A DNA stretch of 40,232 bases from JBKEBX01 sp047974615 (lineage in GTDB: Bacteria > Bacillota > Clostridia > Lachnospirales > CAMZNU01): the NCBI GenBank assembly GCA_047974615.1, contig JBKECM010000041.1:1-40232 (forward strand). Reading direction: 5' to 3'. This document shows positions 1-9,065 of the stretch, one piece after another; positions within the stretch are counted from its first letter, which is position 1, and each line of letters starts with the position of its first letter. The translations under genes and the position numbers were made by a program. Below the pieces are notes generated by a model. The model had not been told where the DNA came from. It ran no database searches and was given only the letters and a program-made list of their open reading frames with translations.

Positions 1-124
1 TCAAAATTTCTGCGTCAGCTTCTCCTAGCAGAAACACGCTGTTATGCGTTGTCGAAGCTTTCTTGAACTATTTAAAATTTAAAAGAAAATTAAATCAAGC
101 GAGTTTTTAGAGGTCACCTAAAGA
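1..124. other. Left edge: GC-richer segment, possible repeat fragment
   Basis: Bases 1-66 are clearly richer in G and C than the rest of the window, which is about 70% or more AT. No complete gene fits. On the minus strand an open stretch without a start codon runs from about 72 down past position 1 (it reads FKKASTTHNSVFLLGEADAE...), following an in-frame TAG. On the plus strand frame 1 is open to a TGA at 64-66. Bases 67-124 are AT-rich again. No terminator hairpin with a T-tract is visible behind spoVT. The segment could be the edge of an interspersed repeat or the remnant of a gene lying to the left; the window cuts it off. Confidence 0.3.
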
Positions 125-655
125 TTATTCAATTTTTTTTGATAATATTTTACTAAATATTTCAAGAACTTCTTCTTTTAACTTATCAATATTTTTATCT
201 GAAATACCAATCAAAGACCCCTGTGCTTCACCATTTGAAACAATAGGTATAATTATTTGTTCTTTATAATGAAAATTATCTTGTAAAAAAATTGGTATAT
301 GACTATCCTTACTTGAACTATGCACAATTTTTCTTTTTGATATAATTTTTTTTAAATCTTTTTCAATGTTTTTACTTAAATATAAGTCAAAGTTTTCACC
401 AGAACAGGTTAAAATTTTATCTAAATCAGTAATTAAAACTGAAATTTTCAAAACAGAAGAAATTTCATCACATAAACAAACTAAATCATCGCCTATATTA
501 TTTACAGCTGAAAACTTTTTAACAATAATATTAGCATCAAGTACATTTAACTCTAAAGGGTCACCTTCCTTTAGCTTTAAATTACGTCTAATCTCCATAG
601 GTATAACAATTCTACCTAAATTATCAATTCTTCTAACAATACCGAAGCTATCCAT
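125..655 (-). CDS. spoVT: SpoVT/AbrB-type stage V sporulation transcription regulator
   Basis: The protein has 176 residues. Residues 1-47 form a SpoVT-AbrB swapped-hairpin DNA-binding domain (GIVRRIDNLGRIVIPMEIRR, then LKLKEGDPLEL), which matches SpoVT very closely. The remainder fits the GAF-like C-terminal domain of SpoVT, which mediates oligomerisation and possibly ligand sensing. In Bacillus, SpoVT tunes sigma-G-dependent genes in the forespore; a similar role is inferred here. I place the start at 655 because GGAGGT lies three bases before that ATG. The ATG at 712 further upstream has no ribosome site. The gene lies 58 bases behind the LTA-synthase-like gene on the same strand. In other Clostridia spoVT often sits near mfd or a peptidyl-prolyl isomerase gene, neither of which is visible in this window. 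Confidence 0.9.
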   Translation of the reverse strand: MDSFGIVRRIDNLGRIVIPMEIRRNLKLKEGDPLELNVLDANIIVKKFSAVNNIGDDLVCLCDEISSVLKISVLITDLDKILTCSGENFDLYLSKNIEKDLKKIISKRKIVHSSSKDSHIPIFLQDNFHYKEQIIIPIVSNGEAQGSLIGISDKNIDKLKEEVLEIFSKILSKKIE

Positions 656-713
656 AGTACCTCCATTAACTTTATTAATTAAATTATTTCCATAAGCTAA
701 TGAAATATACATA

Positions 714-2723
714 TTATTCTAAAATATCAAAAAAACCTTTTTCAAGTAACACTTGGTCACCTTCAACACTATCATACATAATTGCTTTATATTCTTCATA
801 ATACGCAAGAATTTCTTCTGAATATATTTCCGTACCCTTTGTGAAATCTTCTAAAGAAGTAAAATATCCACCGTTACCAAAAGCCTTAATTTCTTTATTT
901 AAATTTTCCATAAAAGCATTAAATGGACTAGTTTTAAAGTTACCTAAAGAAAAAATATTAGAATACAAAAAGCTCATACCTATTAGTTCTTCATCACTTG
1001 TATATTTACCAAAATTTGAATAAATCATATAAGGGACTTGATTTTTTGTTATTAAGGGGCTGTTTTGAAAATTATCAGCACTATAAAAGTATGGTAAGTG
1101 ATCACCAAAATATAAAACTATTGTAGGTTCATCAAGTTCATCAACTTTTTTCGTAAAACTTTCAAGTTCATTAGCCGAAATTTCAATACCAGTTGCATAT
1201 ATACTTGCTTCTTCATTATAATAAGCTTTAAGACCAGTAATATTATTAGTCATTTCTTCATAAAAATCTTTAAAATATGGGCCATGATTTTGTATAGTTA
1301 CATCATGTATAAAAATAGGTTCATTTGTTTTAATTATTAAATCATATATTAAGTCAAAATTTGATTTATCTTTAGCATAAGGTGATTTACCAAAAAATTC
1401 AAAATTTTTATAGTTTTCATCGTTATAAAACATATCAAAGCCCATTGCAGCATATCCCTTATCTCTACTGTAAAATGATGGGTCATTGAAATGTATAGCC
1501 GATGTATTATATCCTAAATTTTCAAAAGTTGATACCATAGAAGGAAATCTCTCTCTTTTGCCAGCATTAAGATAAACATTTTTATAGTTATAAAATTGTG
1601 TATCGAAACCTGTAAGGACTTCATATTCACTTGTATTAGTACTTCCACCAATACCTTTTGCATAAGTTGAACCATTTGTATTCTTTTCAGCTAGTATATT
1701 ATATTTTTCTATTGGATTCTTTTCAAAAGCAATATTTTCAATAAGGCTCATATCAGAAAAAGACTCACTCATAACAATAATAACGTTTGGGTTTAATTCA
1801 CTAAAACTATCACGAGTTTCATTAATTTCTTTAGCCATATTTGAATATTTTTCATATATTACATCTAAATCGTAAATTTCTGGTTCAACAACTATTTCTT
1901 TAAAATTATATGTTATAAAGCCTGTTAAAACACTGTCTTCATTATAGTTAGTATAATTAAAATTACCAGCTGGATATACAGAATTTATAGTTATTGCATT
2001 TTTTAAAGGATTAGTTCTTCCTAAAAAAATAAAAACAAGTGCCATAAATACTAAAAATAATAATTTGAAAACTTCAAAAAAATTATTAACATAATCATCT
2101 TTTTTACTAATAATATTTAAGTGACTTATATACAAACAAACAAATAGTGAAAAGAAAATAAAATATGCTAGATTTAAATATTTAAATGTACTATGGTAAT
2201 TTACAAAACTAAATAAAATATAGAAGGATAAAACGATACATAATATCCTATTATAAATAGTTAATTTTTTCTTTTTAGTAAATTTAAATAATAAAATTGA
2301 ACCTATAACAAAAACAATTAAAGCTACAACAATTAAAAATAATTGCTTATTTGAAAGAAAAGTCAATAATTCATTTAAATTAAAAATATAAGAAATTTCT
2401 TCAGGTAAAATTGGTTCATCTCTATAAAACATTTTTAAATTGTTCGCATAACCAAAAATACCAAATACTGCAGTTGGTACAAATAATGAAAATAAAAAAT
2501 TACAAGAAATACCATACAAAAAAATCATTAAAGAAACTACTGCTAATGCTGAAATTAAAAACAGTTCAATATGCCCAAATAACCAATCAAAAGTAGTTTG
2601 AAAATTTGAGCTATAATAAAAAAATTCTATTAAAAAAACAAGAAAAAAACTGGTTATTATAAAAAGCAAATATTTTAATATTTCAAAAAAAACAGTTTTT
2701 TTATTTTCTATGTATTTTTTCAT
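714..2723 (-). CDS. LTA synthase/sulfatase-family membrane phosphotransferase
   Basis: The protein has 669 residues. The first 240 or so hold about five or six hydrophobic membrane segments. An outward-facing sulfatase/alkaline-phosphatase-type domain follows. Its metal and nucleophile motifs are visible: NVIIVMSESFSDMS near residue 311 (metal Glu), GGSTNTSEYEVLTG near 356 (candidate catalytic Thr) and LYFGDHLPYF near 537 (Asp-His metal pair). Family members transfer phosphoglycerol from phosphatidylglycerol to lipoteichoic acid or related glycopolymers outside the membrane. Whether this one is a polymerase, a primase or modifies another glycan cannot be decided from sequence. The start at 2723 has AGGAG four bases upstream. 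The gene lies behind the ftsH terminator, so it is probably transcribed from its own promoter, possibly together with spoVT. Confidence 0.85.
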   Translation of the reverse strand: MKKYIENKKTVFFEILKYLLFIITSFFLVFLIEFFYYSSNFQTTFDWLFGHIELFLISALAVVSLMIFLYGISCNFLFSLFVPTAVFGIFGYANNLKMFYRDEPILPEEISYIFNLNELLTFLSNKQLFLIVVALIVFVIGSILLFKFTKKKKLTIYNRILCIVLSFYILFSFVNYHSTFKYLNLAYFIFFSLFVCLYISHLNIISKKDDYVNNFFEVFKLLFLVFMALVFIFLGRTNPLKNAITINSVYPAGNFNYTNYNEDSVLTGFITYNFKEIVVEPEIYDLDVIYEKYSNMAKEINETRDSFSELNPNVIIVMSESFSDMSLIENIAFEKNPIEKYNILAEKNTNGSTYAKGIGGSTNTSEYEVLTGFDTQFYNYKNVYLNAGKRERFPSMVSTFENLGYNTSAIHFNDPSFYSRDKGYAAMGFDMFYNDENYKNFEFFGKSPYAKDKSNFDLIYDLIIKTNEPIFIHDVTIQNHGPYFKDFYEEMTNNITGLKAYYNEEASIYATGIEISANELESFTKKVDELDEPTIVLYFGDHLPYFYSADNFQNSPLITKNQVPYMIYSNFGKYTSDEELIGMSFLYSNIFSLGNFKTSPFNAFMENLNKEIKAFGNGGYFTSLEDFTKGTEIYSEEILAYYEEYKAIMYDSVEGDQVLLEKGFFDILE

Positions 2724-2777
2724 AATTCTCCTAAAACCTTACTATACAATAATGCAAAACAAAAAGACTATTTAAAA

Positions 2778-2832
2778 AACTACTTACAATCTAAAAGAAA
2801 GGTAAATTTTTCTTTTAGATTGTAAGTAAGTT
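2778..2832 (-). terminator. Rho-independent terminator after ftsH
   Basis: The arms 2782-2800 and 2809-2827 are perfect reverse complements (19 bp, beginning ACTTACAATC on the plus strand). The stem extends outwards across a one-base bulge by another AAAC/GTTT. On the minus strand the hairpin is followed by TTTTTT (plus bases 2774-2779). It lies about 30 bases behind the ftsH stop and ends the tilS-hpt-ftsH unit. Confidence 0.85.
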
Positions 2833-2858
2833 TTAAAAATAATCTTTAAAATCTATTT

Positions 2859-5027
2859 TTATTTTGTATCTTCTTCATCTTTTTCTTCTTTCTTAGAGTT
2901 GCTAACTTTTTCAGCATTTTCAGCATTTTCAGAATAATCACTCTTATCAAGTTTACTAAAGTCTTTTTGATTTGTAGACTTAACATCTGCTTCACGTCTT
3001 AATTCTTCCAGAAAAGCTTTTTTTCTTTCCATTTCTTCCTTTTCTTTTTCTTTTTGACGTTTAGCTCGTTCATTTTTTATTTTAGTTTGGCGTTCCATAG
3101 CATCTGTTGCTTTTTTCTTTGCAATAGGTGCATATTCATCAAGTTGAGCAGTATAGTCAATAACATTTTCCTTTTTTGGTATTACTCCAACAGGAAATAA
3201 AGCTCTAAATTCAACACCAATAATTTTATCTTTTTCAAGTAAAAGTTCTACAGCTTTTTCAATAATATTGGTATGTTTTAACATAACACCTTTAGCTACT
3301 TCATAAGCATCAGCAATTATTTTACTTACTTCAATATCAATTTTAGCTGACATCTCTTGACTTATAGAGCGACTTGAAGAAATATCACGTCCTAAAAAAA
3401 CATCATGTTCATCTTCACTAAACTGAATAGGACCAAGACTTGACATACCATATCTTGTAACCATTGCACGAGCTATTTTTGTTGCACGAGATATGTCAGA
3501 ACTTGCACCTGTTGTTATGTCGCCACAAAAAAGTTCTTCAGCCACACGACCGCCAAGTAAAGAAACTATATCTTGTTCCATAGATTTTTTTGATGCATAA
3601 GACATATCTGTAGATGGAGCATACATAGTATAACCACCAGCAGAGCCTGTAGGTATAATTGATACGATTTGCACCTCGTCAAGTTCAGTTAACATTTCAT
3701 GTAAAATTGCATGACCAACTTCGTGGTAAGCTGTCATTCTTTTTTCTTTATCTGGTATTAGTCTGTTTTTCTTTTCCATACCAACGCCAACTTTAATATA
3801 AGCTTCTCTTACACATTCCATATCAAAACTTTCCAAATCTTTGCGTACAGCTAAAATAGCAGCTTCGTTTAATAGGTTTTCGATATCGGCACCAGTAAAG
3901 CCAACCGTTTGCTGAGCGATAAGTTTAAAATCAACATCATCTGAAAGTTTTTTATTATTAGAATGTAAGTATAACATTTCTAATCTACCTTTTATATCCG
4001 GTGGATTTATTGTAACTTTTCTGTCAAAACGTCCCGGACGTAAAATGGCTGGATCTAAAATATCTACACGGTTTGTAGCAGCAAGAACAATAATACCTTC
4101 ATCAGTTGCAAAACCGTCCATTTCAACAAGTAATTGGTTTAATGTTTGTTCTCTCTCGTCATGGCTACCACCAAGACCAGCTCCACGTTTACGACCAACT
4201 GCATCTATTTCATCAATAAAAATAAGTGCAGGTTTATTTTTTTTCGCTTGTTGGAATAAATCACGAACACGTGAAGCACCAACACCAACGAACATTTCAA
4301 CAAAGTCAGAACCAGAAATACTAAAAAAAGGAACGCCTGCCTCACCTGCAACAGCTTTAGCAAGTAAAGTTTTACCAGTACCCGGAGGTCCAACAAGTAA
4401 AAATCCTTTTGGAAGTCTTGCACCAATTTTTAAAAAGCTTTCAGGGTTACTTAAGAAGTCAACAACTTCTTCAAGTTCTTTTTTCTCCTCATCAAGACCT
4501 GCAACACTATCAAAAGTAGTGTTACCAGAATCATCTATAACCATCTTCGCTCTTGATTTTCCAAAATTCATTGAATTTTGACCTTCTCCACCACCAGAAG
4601 CACGTTGGAACATAAATATTACAAGTAAAATTATTGCAATAAACAAAATTACAGGTAAAAGAATTGTTGAAAAATCTATTTTCGCTACACCATTATGAGT
4701 TTCATAAGGAATACCATTATTCATTGTTAAGTATTCTGCAATAGAACTAAATGTAGTTATATCAGGTACTACAAAAGAATCTACATACTCAACATTGTTA
4801 ACAGTATGTGTTACTTCAGCTTGCCCAGTATTTTCAATATCAGGGTTATTTGTTAAAACTATTTTTTTAATATTTTCTGGTGTGTTAGCAACATCACTTA
4901 AAAAACTTGAATAAATGTATTCATCGCCACTAGAAGCACTTTCACCAAGATTAGTAAAATATAATGCTATTATTACTCCAGCAAAAATTAAAAAATAAAT
5001 TAAAAATGATTTTAAATATTTACTCAT
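2859..5027 (-). CDS. ftsH: ATP-dependent zinc metalloprotease FtsH
   Basis: This is a membrane-anchored AAA+ protease of 722 residues that degrades misfolded or short-lived membrane and cytosolic proteins. A transmembrane segment near residues 7-24, an extracytoplasmic loop and a second segment near 122-142 precede the AAA module. Walker A (GPPGTGKT, about 213-220), Walker B (ALIFIDEID) and the second region of homology (ATNRVDILDPAILRPGRFDR) are intact. The protease zinc motif is HEVGH near residue 435, with a downstream Asp in DITTGASSDI. The C-terminal 110 residues or so form a long, highly charged Lys/Glu tail, longer than in many homologues. I chose the ATG at 5027: GTGAGGT lies just upstream, and the in-frame GTG at 5039 is itself part of that ribosome site. 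hpt is 32 bases upstream and tilS abuts hpt, the usual Firmicute order. Confidence 0.97.
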   Translation of the reverse strand: MSKYLKSFLIYFLIFAGVIIALYFTNLGESASSGDEYIYSSFLSDVANTPENIKKIVLTNNPDIENTGQAEVTHTVNNVEYVDSFVVPDITTFSSIAEYLTMNNGIPYETHNGVAKIDFSTILLPVILFIAIILLVIFMFQRASGGGEGQNSMNFGKSRAKMVIDDSGNTTFDSVAGLDEEKKELEEVVDFLSNPESFLKIGARLPKGFLLVGPPGTGKTLLAKAVAGEAGVPFFSISGSDFVEMFVGVGASRVRDLFQQAKKNKPALIFIDEIDAVGRKRGAGLGGSHDEREQTLNQLLVEMDGFATDEGIIVLAATNRVDILDPAILRPGRFDRKVTINPPDIKGRLEMLYLHSNNKKLSDDVDFKLIAQQTVGFTGADIENLLNEAAILAVRKDLESFDMECVREAYIKVGVGMEKKNRLIPDKEKRMTAYHEVGHAILHEMLTELDEVQIVSIIPTGSAGGYTMYAPSTDMSYASKKSMEQDIVSLLGGRVAEELFCGDITTGASSDISRATKIARAMVTRYGMSSLGPIQFSEDEHDVFLGRDISSSRSISQEMSAKIDIEVSKIIADAYEVAKGVMLKHTNIIEKAVELLLEKDKIIGVEFRALFPVGVIPKKENVIDYTAQLDEYAPIAKKKATDAMERQTKIKNERAKRQKEKEKEEMERKKAFLEELRREADVKSTNQKDFSKLDKSDYSENAENAEKVSNSKKEEKDEEDTK

Positions 5028-5059
5028 TTTATACCTCACGAATTTTATTATTATAAAGC

Positions 5060-5587
5060 TTATTCAAAACGCATAACGCCAACATAGTCAAGATTTCTTA
5101 ACTTTTGGTCGTAGTCAAGACCATATCCAACAACAAACTCGTTAGGAATAGTAAAACCAAGATAATCAACATTAATATCTTCTACTTCACGTCGTTCTGG
5201 TTTGTCTAATAATACGCAAGTTTTTAAAACTTTAGGATTTTTAGTTTTTAAAGTTTTTATAATAGCAGTCATACTATGACCTGTATCCACTATATCTTCG
5301 ATTAGAATTACATTACAATTTGTTAAGTCATTTTCAACATCTTTATTTATTTTTACTACACCACTAGAAGTAGTGCTTCCATGGTAGCTTGATACATCAA
5401 TAAAATCAAATTTACAATCTACAGTAATAGACTTAGCCAAATCAACCATAAACATAACTGCACCTTTTAAAGCACCTACAAGTATAATTTCTTGACCACT
5501 AAAATCTTTATTTATTTCTTCAGCAACCTCTTTTATTCTTTTTTGTAACTCAACTCTATCAATAAGAACATCAATATACTCAGCCAA
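5060..5587 (-). CDS. hpt: Hypoxanthine phosphoribosyltransferase
   Basis: The protein has 175 residues, the normal length for this purine-salvage enzyme, which makes IMP (and usually GMP) from hypoxanthine or guanine and PRPP. The PRPP-binding loop VILIEDIVDTGHSMTA is near residues 95-110. The substrate-contact region LLDKPERREV and the C-terminal VVGYGLDYDQKLRNLDYVG are typical. The start codon is TTG at 5587, directly after the TAA stop of tilS with no base between them. The ribosome site GGAGG lies inside the last tilS codons, eight bases before the TTG, so translation is probably coupled. In Bacillus, HprT and TilS form a complex that promotes ftsH transcription. The tilS-hpt-ftsH order here allows the same circuit, but the sequence does not prove it. 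Confidence 0.96.
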   Translation of the reverse strand: MAEYIDVLIDRVELQKRIKEVAEEINKDFSGQEIILVGALKGAVMFMVDLAKSITVDCKFDFIDVSSYHGSTTSSGVVKINKDVENDLTNCNVILIEDIVDTGHSMTAIIKTLKTKNPKVLKTCVLLDKPERREVEDINVDYLGFTIPNEFVVGYGLDYDQKLRNLDYVGVMRFE

Positions 5588-6997
5588 TTATTTTTCCTCC
5601 AAAATATAAATATATACTCTTTTATCGTTTTTATTAGGTTTAAACTTATCGTTTGCTATACCTTTTTCGTCTAAAACCCAGAGAACATCGTCACTATTTT
5701 TTATAGCTAAAAGTGGTATTTTATCCCTCATATCTTTAGGTACTTTTTCGTCTATAAAATAGTTTTTAAGTTTTTTATGTCCTTTTATTGTGTTTAAATA
5801 AAAGTTATCCTTAGGTAAACGATTTCTTAAAACAATATCATAACTATTATTATAACTAAATTCTTTATATTTTACAACCTTTAATTTGAATTTACATAAT
5901 TCATTTTCATAACTTTGTTGAAAATCTACAAGTTTTTCAAAAGTTATAAATAAAAATTGGCTATATTCTGTTAATTTTATGATTTTATTAAATACAACAT
6001 CTTCCAATAAATTTTCTTCAATAATATTTTCTTCTTTTTTGCATATTATAAGTTTATCATTGTATACTTTTACTATAAAATCATTTGGTAGTGAAAGATA
6101 ACGCATACCTTTTTTATTTTCAGAAAGTTCAATTATACTTTCTATATGTAAAAAAGAAATATCTTTTAAAGTACATATTTTATCAATATATAAACGTAAA
6201 ATCCTTTTTTTTATAACTATATTTATTTTATTAAATTTCATAAGAGAAAGGCTATTGTCATTTTCAATCAAATTTTCAAGCTCTTTATTTGCTAATTCAT
6301 CTAAAAACAAATCTTCTTCTTTTAAAATATTTTGAGTTCTTTCTATATTCGATAAAGCTTTTTTATTTAAAGTTTTTAGTAAAGGGAAAACTTGATTTCT
6401 TATAATATTTCTATTATAAATATTCTCACCATTTGTGTAATCTTCTCTATAACAAATATTATTAGTCTTTAAGTATATATAAATATCTTCTTTTGTTATA
6501 TTAAGTAGTGGTCTATATAAATTTCCACTTGTATAAGTCATAGCACAAAGCCCCTTTGTTCCTGCACCTCGTAAAAGATTAAGTAAAAAAGTTTCAGCAT
6601 TATCATCTTTATTATGCCCTAAAAAAATCTTATATTCATCTTTAAAAATATTATTAAAGATTTCATATCTTAAAATTCTCCCTGTTTCTTCAATGGATAA
6701 TTTATACTCTTCTTTAAGTTTATATAGATCAATATTTTTTATGAATAATTCAACGCCTTTTGATTCACAATAATCATTACATAACTTCTGATCTAAATAT
6801 GAATCTTCTCGTATATTATGGTTTATATGAACACAAATTATTTTAACACTTATGTTTTCAACTTCAATGTATTTTAATACTAAAGTTAAAAGAGCTACTG
6901 AGTCAGCACCTCCAGATAGCCCTATTACAATCTTATCATTATTAGAAATCATATTATATTTCTTTATATTTTTAATAAAAATTTTTTCAATATCCAT
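5588..6997 (-). CDS. tilS: tRNA(Ile)-lysidine synthetase
   Basis: The protein has 469 residues. TilS converts C34 of the AUA-reading tRNA-Ile to lysidine with ATP and lysine, an essential step for decoding AUA, which should be frequent in so AT-rich a genome. The N-type ATP pyrophosphatase P-loop GLSGGADSVALL is near residues 27-38. The family motifs HINHNIREDSYLD and GHNKDDNAETFLLNLLRG follow. The C-terminal part, ending at about RVYIYI, fits the tRNA-binding TilS C-terminal domain. The upstream site is GGTGA close to the ATG. A plausible promoter (TTGACT, 16 bp, TTTAAT) lies directly upstream and would give a very short leader. The hpt start abuts the stop codon. Confidence 0.96.
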   Translation of the reverse strand: MDIEKIFIKNIKKYNMISNNDKIVIGLSGGADSVALLTLVLKYIEVENISVKIICVHINHNIREDSYLDQKLCNDYCESKGVELFIKNIDLYKLKEEYKLSIEETGRILRYEIFNNIFKDEYKIFLGHNKDDNAETFLLNLLRGAGTKGLCAMTYTSGNLYRPLLNITKEDIYIYLKTNNICYREDYTNGENIYNRNIIRNQVFPLLKTLNKKALSNIERTQNILKEEDLFLDELANKELENLIENDNSLSLMKFNKINIVIKKRILRLYIDKICTLKDISFLHIESIIELSENKKGMRYLSLPNDFIVKVYNDKLIICKKEENIIEENLLEDVVFNKIIKLTEYSQFLFITFEKLVDFQQSYENELCKFKLKVVKYKEFSYNNSYDIVLRNRLPKDNFYLNTIKGHKKLKNYFIDEKVPKDMRDKIPLLAIKNSDDVLWVLDEKGIANDKFKPNKNDKRVYIYILEEK

Positions 6998-7008
6998 TAT
7001 TCACCAAA

Positions 7009-7036
7009 ATTAAAATAACAACAACATAAAAGTCAA
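7009..7036 (-). promoter_or_regulatory. Possible sigma-A promoter before tilS
   Basis: On the minus strand the -35 is TTGACT (plus 7031-7036) and the -10 is TTTAAT (7009-7014), with a 16-base spacer. Transcription would begin only a few bases before the tilS ATG, so the leader would be almost absent. That makes the call tentative; read-through from the recN operon is the alternative. Confidence 0.35.
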
Positions 7037-7043
7037 TACATCA

Positions 7044-7271
7044 CTAAATGTAAAAAAAAGTATCATAAATCATAAAAACAAAAAGCAGAACAGCTAATGA
7101 CAAAGATGAATATAAAAGTCTATTTATAAATATGTCATTTTTCTTTTTATATATTTCATTTTTATTTGCAATTACATCGTCTTTATAAACGTTTTTTTCA
7201 AACTGAATAATAATACTTTCAGCACGCTCACTAAAACTATTAGGCTTTCCAAATTTTTTTTTATTTTCCAT
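7044..7271 (-). CDS. Small hypothetical membrane protein
   Basis: The protein has 75 residues and no family that I recognise. Residues 1-48 are hydrophilic and Lys/Asn/Glu-rich. Residues 52-74 are one strong hydrophobic segment (RLLYSSLSLAVLLFVFMIYDTFFYI), so it should be a tail-anchored or single-pass membrane protein. AGGAG lies nine bases before the ATG, which supports it as a real gene. It sits 66 bases behind recN and 46 bases before the tilS start, all on the same strand, so it may belong to either unit. Small membrane proteins near ftsH are sometimes protease substrates or adaptors, but nothing in the sequence shows that here. Confidence 0.6.
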   Translation of the reverse strand: MENKKKFGKPNSFSERAESIIIQFEKNVYKDDVIANKNEIYKKKNDIFINRLLYSSLSLAVLLFVFMIYDTFFYI

Positions 7272-7337
7272 ATAACCACTCTCCTAAAAAATATACTAAA
7301 AGTATTCACTTTAAAAAAGTAATTAAACAGTTTTTTG

Positions 7338-9053
7338 CTAATTTTTAATATTTTTATCAAATTCAATAGCAAAGTTTTTAATTTCTAAACTTGCTTTTTT
7401 TGTTTGTTCAGTAATTTTAAGACCACCAAGTAAACGGGCTAATTCAAGTACACATTCATCAAAATTTAAAGCTTTTATATTTGTTCTAGTAACACTATTA
7501 TCTGAATTTTTAGAAATACATAAATGTGTATCACCCATAGATGCAATTTGTGGTAAATGTGTAATACATAAGATCTGATGACTTTTACTTAAAACTTTAA
7601 GTTTTTCAGCTACCATCTGTGCCGTTCTACCACTAACACCAGTATCAATTTCGTCAAAGATAAAAGAGTCTATCTCATAGTTTTTAGCTAAAACACTTTT
7701 AAGTGCAAGCATTATTCTGCTCATCTCACCCCCACTTGCAACTTTATCAAGAGGTTCAAGTTTACTACCTTTATTTGTAGTAATTAAAAAAGTAACATTA
7801 TCAAAGCCTTTATTTGATATTTCCTTAAGTCTTTCTATTTCAACATCAAAAACTACATCAACCATACCTAAAGATTTTAAAATTTCTTCGATTTCAATAA
7901 TTATTTTATTTTTGCCATCACTTCTTAATTTAGAAATTTCAGTACATTTTTTATTAACTTCTTGTTTGTATTTTGACTTTTCCTTCTCAAGTAGCAGTAT
8001 TTTTTCTTCTGAATTTTCAATAAATTCCTTTTCTTTTACTATTTCATTATAATAATTTAGTGTGTTTTCAACACTTCCACCGTGCTTTTTTGAAACTAGG
8101 TTAATACTATGTAGTTTATCTATTATATCTTTAAGCTCACCTTCTTCACTATTTAAAGAATTAATGTATACTTGTAAAGATTTTTTTAAATCCTTAAAGT
8201 TCTCAAATGCAGTATAAAAACTTTCGGTCATTAACTGTATTTCCTTATTTTCTTCATCATGTGAAGATATCTTAATTAGTTCGCTTTCAAGCTCATTTGA
8301 TAAATTAATTAAACCATCACCATTATGACCTATGACTAAAAGTTCATATGCTTTTTTTGTAGCTTTTGTTATTTTTTCGATATCTTGTAGAAAATCACGC
8401 CTTTTAATTAATTCATCATCTATACCCAAATAAAGTTCAAGTTTTTCGATTTCTTCCATATGAAAATTTATAACATCAAGTCTACGTTCTCTTTCTAAAG
8501 GATTACCTAAATTTTTATTGATTTCTTTTACAATATCCTTATATTTTTTTAAGGACAATTCTAGTTCATCTTTTTTAATTTTAAGTTCATCACCACAAAA
8601 CATATCAAGTAAATCAATATGTTTGCTTTTATTTAAAAGTAGTTGATGTTGATGTTGAGAATGTACGTCTAAAAAAAGTTCTTTAACTTCTTTTAAAGTA
8701 CTTAAAGTAACAATCTTATTGTTGATTTTAGATATAGTTTTACCTGATTCATTTATAGAGCGATGTAGTATAAGTTTATACTCATCGTCAACAAAAATAT
8801 CAAGTACATTTAAGGTATTAAGTAGTTTTTCATTTTTTTCATCACAAAAAAGTATGGCAGTAACACTTGCAAAATCCTTATTAGCACCAATGACATTTTT
8901 TTGATATTTGCCTCCAAAAACAAAGTCTATTGAGGATATAAGCATAGATTTACCTGAACCTGTTTCACATGTAATTATATTTAATTTTTCAGAAAAATCA
9001 ATTTCTGCATTTTCTATTAACATAAAGTTTTCGACTTTTAAATATAATATCAT
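7338..9053 (-). CDS. recN: DNA repair ATPase RecN
   Basis: The protein has 571 residues, normal for RecN, an SMC-like ATPase that gathers at double-strand breaks and helps bring ends together for RecA-dependent repair. The N-terminal ATPase half contains Walker A CETGSGKSM near residue 30. The family usually has GENGAGKS there, so the Thr and Ser are conservative variants. A long central coiled coil runs from about 155 to 370. The ABC-type signature ASGGEMSRIMLALK is near 438, followed by Walker B FIFDEIDTGVSG. The ATG at 9053 has AAGAGGT seven bases upstream and follows nadK by 12 bases. In Bacillus and many Clostridia argR/ahrC precedes recN; here nadK is directly upstream and no arginine repressor gene is present. 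Confidence 0.96.
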   Translation of the reverse strand: MILYLKVENFMLIENAEIDFSEKLNIITCETGSGKSMLISSIDFVFGGKYQKNVIGANKDFASVTAILFCDEKNEKLLNTLNVLDIFVDDEYKLILHRSINESGKTISKINNKIVTLSTLKEVKELFLDVHSQHQHQLLLNKSKHIDLLDMFCGDELKIKKDELELSLKKYKDIVKEINKNLGNPLERERRLDVINFHMEEIEKLELYLGIDDELIKRRDFLQDIEKITKATKKAYELLVIGHNGDGLINLSNELESELIKISSHDEENKEIQLMTESFYTAFENFKDLKKSLQVYINSLNSEEGELKDIIDKLHSINLVSKKHGGSVENTLNYYNEIVKEKEFIENSEEKILLLEKEKSKYKQEVNKKCTEISKLRSDGKNKIIIEIEEILKSLGMVDVVFDVEIERLKEISNKGFDNVTFLITTNKGSKLEPLDKVASGGEMSRIMLALKSVLAKNYEIDSFIFDEIDTGVSGRTAQMVAEKLKVLSKSHQILCITHLPQIASMGDTHLCISKNSDNSVTRTNIKALNFDECVLELARLLGGLKITEQTKKASLEIKNFAIEFDKNIKN

Positions 9054-9065
9054 ATATAATACCTC

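Noticed and set aside
656..712. Longer N-terminus for spoVT starting at 712
   Set aside because: It has no ribosome site and the SpoVT family starts at the MDSFGIVRRID-type sequence; GGAGGT sits before the ATG at 655.
4045..4581. Plus-strand open frame of 178 codons opposite ftsH
   Set aside because: It lies wholly over the conserved AAA domain of ftsH, has no ribosome site and reads like the antisense of a coding gene.
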